From an uncultured Lentisphaeria bacterium (GTDB lineage: Bacteria > Verrucomicrobiota > Lentisphaeria > Victivallales > Victivallaceae): a stretch of DNA of 6,196 bases. The notes beneath the pieces are model-generated. The model was not told the DNA's origin and searched no databases. It was given only the letters and a program-made list of their open reading frames with translations. The stretch covers positions 1-6,196 of the forward strand of contig CASFXO010000367.1 in NCBI GenBank assembly GCA_949298665.1, in the 5' to 3' direction. The position numbers and the translations under genes were made by a program. Below are positions 4,348 to 6,196 of the stretch, one piece after another (the first letter of the stretch is position 1; every line of letters starts with the position of its first letter).

Positions 4348-6196
4348 TCAGCGGTTCGACTCCGCCTTTTTTCGTTCCAGCTCCTCCCAGCGGTCGTATA
4401 ACGCGGCGACGGCAGCCCGGGCCGCGGCGAGTTTCGCCTGCAGTTCCGCGGTGCGTGTGCCGTAGGCGGCGAAAAAGTCCGGTCGCGAGAAAACGGCCTC
4501 CAGTTCCGCTGTTTCTGCTTCGGCGGCGGCGATGTCGTCTTCGATGGTTTCGAGTTCGCGCTGTTCCCGGAACGTGAGCTTTTTGCCGGTCGATGCCGGT
4601 TTCGGCGGTGCCGCCGGGGCCGGGGTGCGGAGAGCGGCCGGGGGCGGTCCGGAAGCGGCCGCCGCTGCGTGGCGTTCCCGGCGTTTGGACAGATTGTAAT
4701 CGTAATCCCCGGGCGTGTGAAAAAGCGTTCCGTCATCCTCAAACGCGAGGATGCCGTCGCAGACCCGGTTCAGAAAATAGCGGTCGTGACTGACCACCAC
4801 CAGACAGCCGTCGAAATCCGCCAGCGCCTCCTCCAGCAGTCGCAGCGAAGAGAGGTCCAGGTCGTTGGTCGGTTCGTCGAGGATCAGAAAATTACCGCCC
4901 TGTTTGAGGATTTTTGCGAGGATAAGCCGGGCTTTTTCGCCGCCGGAGAGGTATTCGATACGGGTGTTGATCCGTTCATCTTCGAAGAGAAAGCGTTTCA
5001 AGTATCCCCAGATGGAGATTTTCTCCGCTCCGAGCTGGATGAAGGAATGGTCTTCGCCGATCTCCTCCGCGACGGTTCTGGCGGGATTCAGCGTCAGACG
5101 GGACTGGTCGATGTAGTTGAATCGGACGGTGGGAGCGATTTTGATCTCGCCTTCCGTGGGGGCGATGTGGCCGGTAATGAGCTGGAGCAGAGTGGTTTTG
5201 CCGATGCCGTTGGGGCCGACCACGCCGAGTTTGCAGCCTGGGGTGAATTCAAAGGAAAAATGCTTCAGAATCCGTCGGTCGCCGTAGGCGTGGGAGACGT
5301 TTTTCAAAATAACGGTCTGATTGCCGAGCCGGGGCGGGGGCGGAATCACCAGTTCGATCTCGCCGGTACGAACCGGCGCCTGCCGGGCGGCGACGGCTTC
5401 GAAATGCTTCAACCGGCCGACGTTGCGGTGTAGCCGGGCTTTGGGAGAACGGCGCACCCATTCGATCTCGTCGCGGAGAAATTTTCGCCGTTTGGCCTCC
5501 TGCAGATCCTCGGCGGTCTCCCGGGCGGCACGGGCGGCGAGATAGTCGGCGTAACTTCCTGTGTAGCTGTAGAATTTTCCCTGATCCAGTTCGACGATCC
5601 GGGTGGCGAGGCGGTCGAGAAAATACCGATCATGCGTGACCAGCAGGCAGCTGCCGCGCCAGGTGTGGAGAAAATCTTCGATCCATTCGATGGTGCGGAC
5701 GTCCAGATGGTTGGTCGGTTCGTCCAGCAGCAGCAGATCGGGTTCGGAGACGATGGCGCGGGCGAGGGCGACCCGGCGTTTTTCGCCGCCGGAGAGGGTG
5801 GCGACCGGACGGGAATCGGGCGGCAGACGCAGCTGAGTGATGACGGTTTCGAGACGGCTTTCGGGACGCCACGCGTCGTGGCGATTCAGCAGATGTTCGA
5901 GTTCGTCATGGAGGGGGGAGCCGGGGGGGCTGTTATCGTAGCGGAGGAGCAGCTCTTCCATCCAGCCGAGTCCGGTACGGACATTATCGGAGATGGAAAG
6001 GCTTTCATCCAGCGCGAAGTCCTGCGGCAGCAGGGCGGTACGCAGTCCGCGCGCCCGGGCGATGGTGCCGGCGGAGGGGATCTCCAGTCCGGCGAGTACC
6101 CGCAGAAACGTGGATTTTCCGCAGCCGTTGCGTCCGATCAGGGCTACGCGTTCGCCCTCGTAAAAGGCGAAGGAGGCATGGTCGAAAATCACCTGG
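4348..6196 (-). CDS. uup: ABC-F family ATPase, Uup type (5' truncated at right edge)
   Basis: A cytosolic ABC-F protein with two ATPase domains and no membrane segments. The family acts on ribosomes, and Uup is also linked to DNA repair and transposon precise excision in E. coli. Counting from the first visible residues (VIFDHASF), domain 1 has Walker A GRNGCGKST (20-28), signature LSGGEKRR (133-140), Walker B LLLLDEP (153-159) and switch THD (186-188). The inter-domain tRNA-interaction linker spans about 215-275 and includes RRSPKARLHRNVGRL. Domain 2 has GPNGIGKTT (326-334), LSGGEK (415-420), LILDEP (436-441) and SHD (468-470). An Ala/Pro-rich tether (about 508-536) leads to a C-terminal coiled coil (about 538-612) starting KLTFREQRELETIE and ending RWEELE, the hallmark that favours Uup over EttA or YheS. 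The frame stays open through base 6195, where Gln is encoded, so roughly 15-20 N-terminal residues and the start lie outside. The GTG at 6190-6192 is Val within the first strand, not a start. Confidence 0.93.
   Translation of the reverse strand, partial: QVIFDHASFAFYEGERVALIGRNGCGKSTFLRVLAGLEIPSAGTIARARGLRTALLPQDFALDESLSISDNVRTGLGWMEELLLRYDNSPPGSPLHDELEHLLNRHDAWRPESRLETVITQLRLPPDSRPVATLSGGEKRRVALARAIVSEPDLLLLDEPTNHLDVRTIEWIEDFLHTWRGSCLLVTHDRYFLDRLATRIVELDQGKFYSYTGSYADYLAARAARETAEDLQEAKRRKFLRDEIEWVRRSPKARLHRNVGRLKHFEAVAARQAPVRTGEIELVIPPPPRLGNQTVILKNVSHAYGDRRILKHFSFEFTPGCKLGVVGPNGIGKTTLLQLITGHIAPTEGEIKIAPTVRFNYIDQSRLTLNPARTVAEEIGEDHSFIQLGAEKISIWGYLKRFLFEDERINTRIEYLSGGEKARLILAKILKQGGNFLILDEPTNDLDLSSLRLLEEALADFDGCLVVVSHDRYFLNRVCDGILAFEDDGTLFHTPGDYDYNLSKRRERHAAAAASGPPPAALRTPAPAAPPKPASTGKKLTFREQRELETIEDDIAAAEAETAELEAVFSRPDFFAAYGTRTAELQAKLAAARAAVAALYDRWEELERKKAESNR

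Noticed and set aside
4669..5433. 254-codon plus-strand frame opposite uup
   Set aside because: It is antisense to the conserved linker and second ATPase domain of Uup and has no motif of its own.

Overview
This GC-rich bacterial window carries five protein-coding genes with almost no spare DNA. Four lie on the minus strand and probably form one purine-salvage-centred unit. They read right to left: an ABC-F ATPase of the Uup type (N-terminus cut by the right edge), adenine deaminase (ade), hypoxanthine phosphoribosyltransferase (hpt), an MBL-fold hydrolase of the COG1237 type, and an HDIG-type HD-domain protein. At the left edge the C-terminal end of a DUF4886/SGNH-like protein runs on the plus strand and converges on the HD gene, with 6 bases between the two stop codons.

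Region by region: 3-437 (+) is the partial DUF4886-like gene. 444-1034 (-) is the HD gene. 1035-1149 is a non-coding gap with a candidate promoter and a direct repeat. 1150-1968 (-) is the MBL hydrolase. 2001-2507 (-) is hpt. 2512-4224 (-) is ade. 4225-4347 is a gap unusually rich in dyad symmetry, including an 8-bp inverted repeat that covers the ade ribosome-binding site. 4348 to the right edge (-) is uup.

The functional core is ade-hpt. Adenine is deaminated to hypoxanthine, which Hpt joins to PRPP to make IMP. The two genes are 4 bases apart and the hpt ribosome-binding site lies in the last codons of ade, so the two steps look co-expressed. The MBL gene follows hpt by 32 bases and is probably in the same transcript. 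The HD gene is separated by 115 bases and may have its own promoter. No substrate can be assigned to either from sequence alone.

Organism: the GC-rich codon use, the DUF4886-like protein, and an HD protein resembling those of Bacteroidetes and Lentisphaerota/Verrucomicrobiota lineages suggest a gut-type anaerobe of the PVC or Bacteroidetes groups. This is a weak inference. I saw no mobile element, tRNA, rRNA or CRISPR array. The window looks like ordinary chromosome. Its most interesting part is the putative control region in front of ade.
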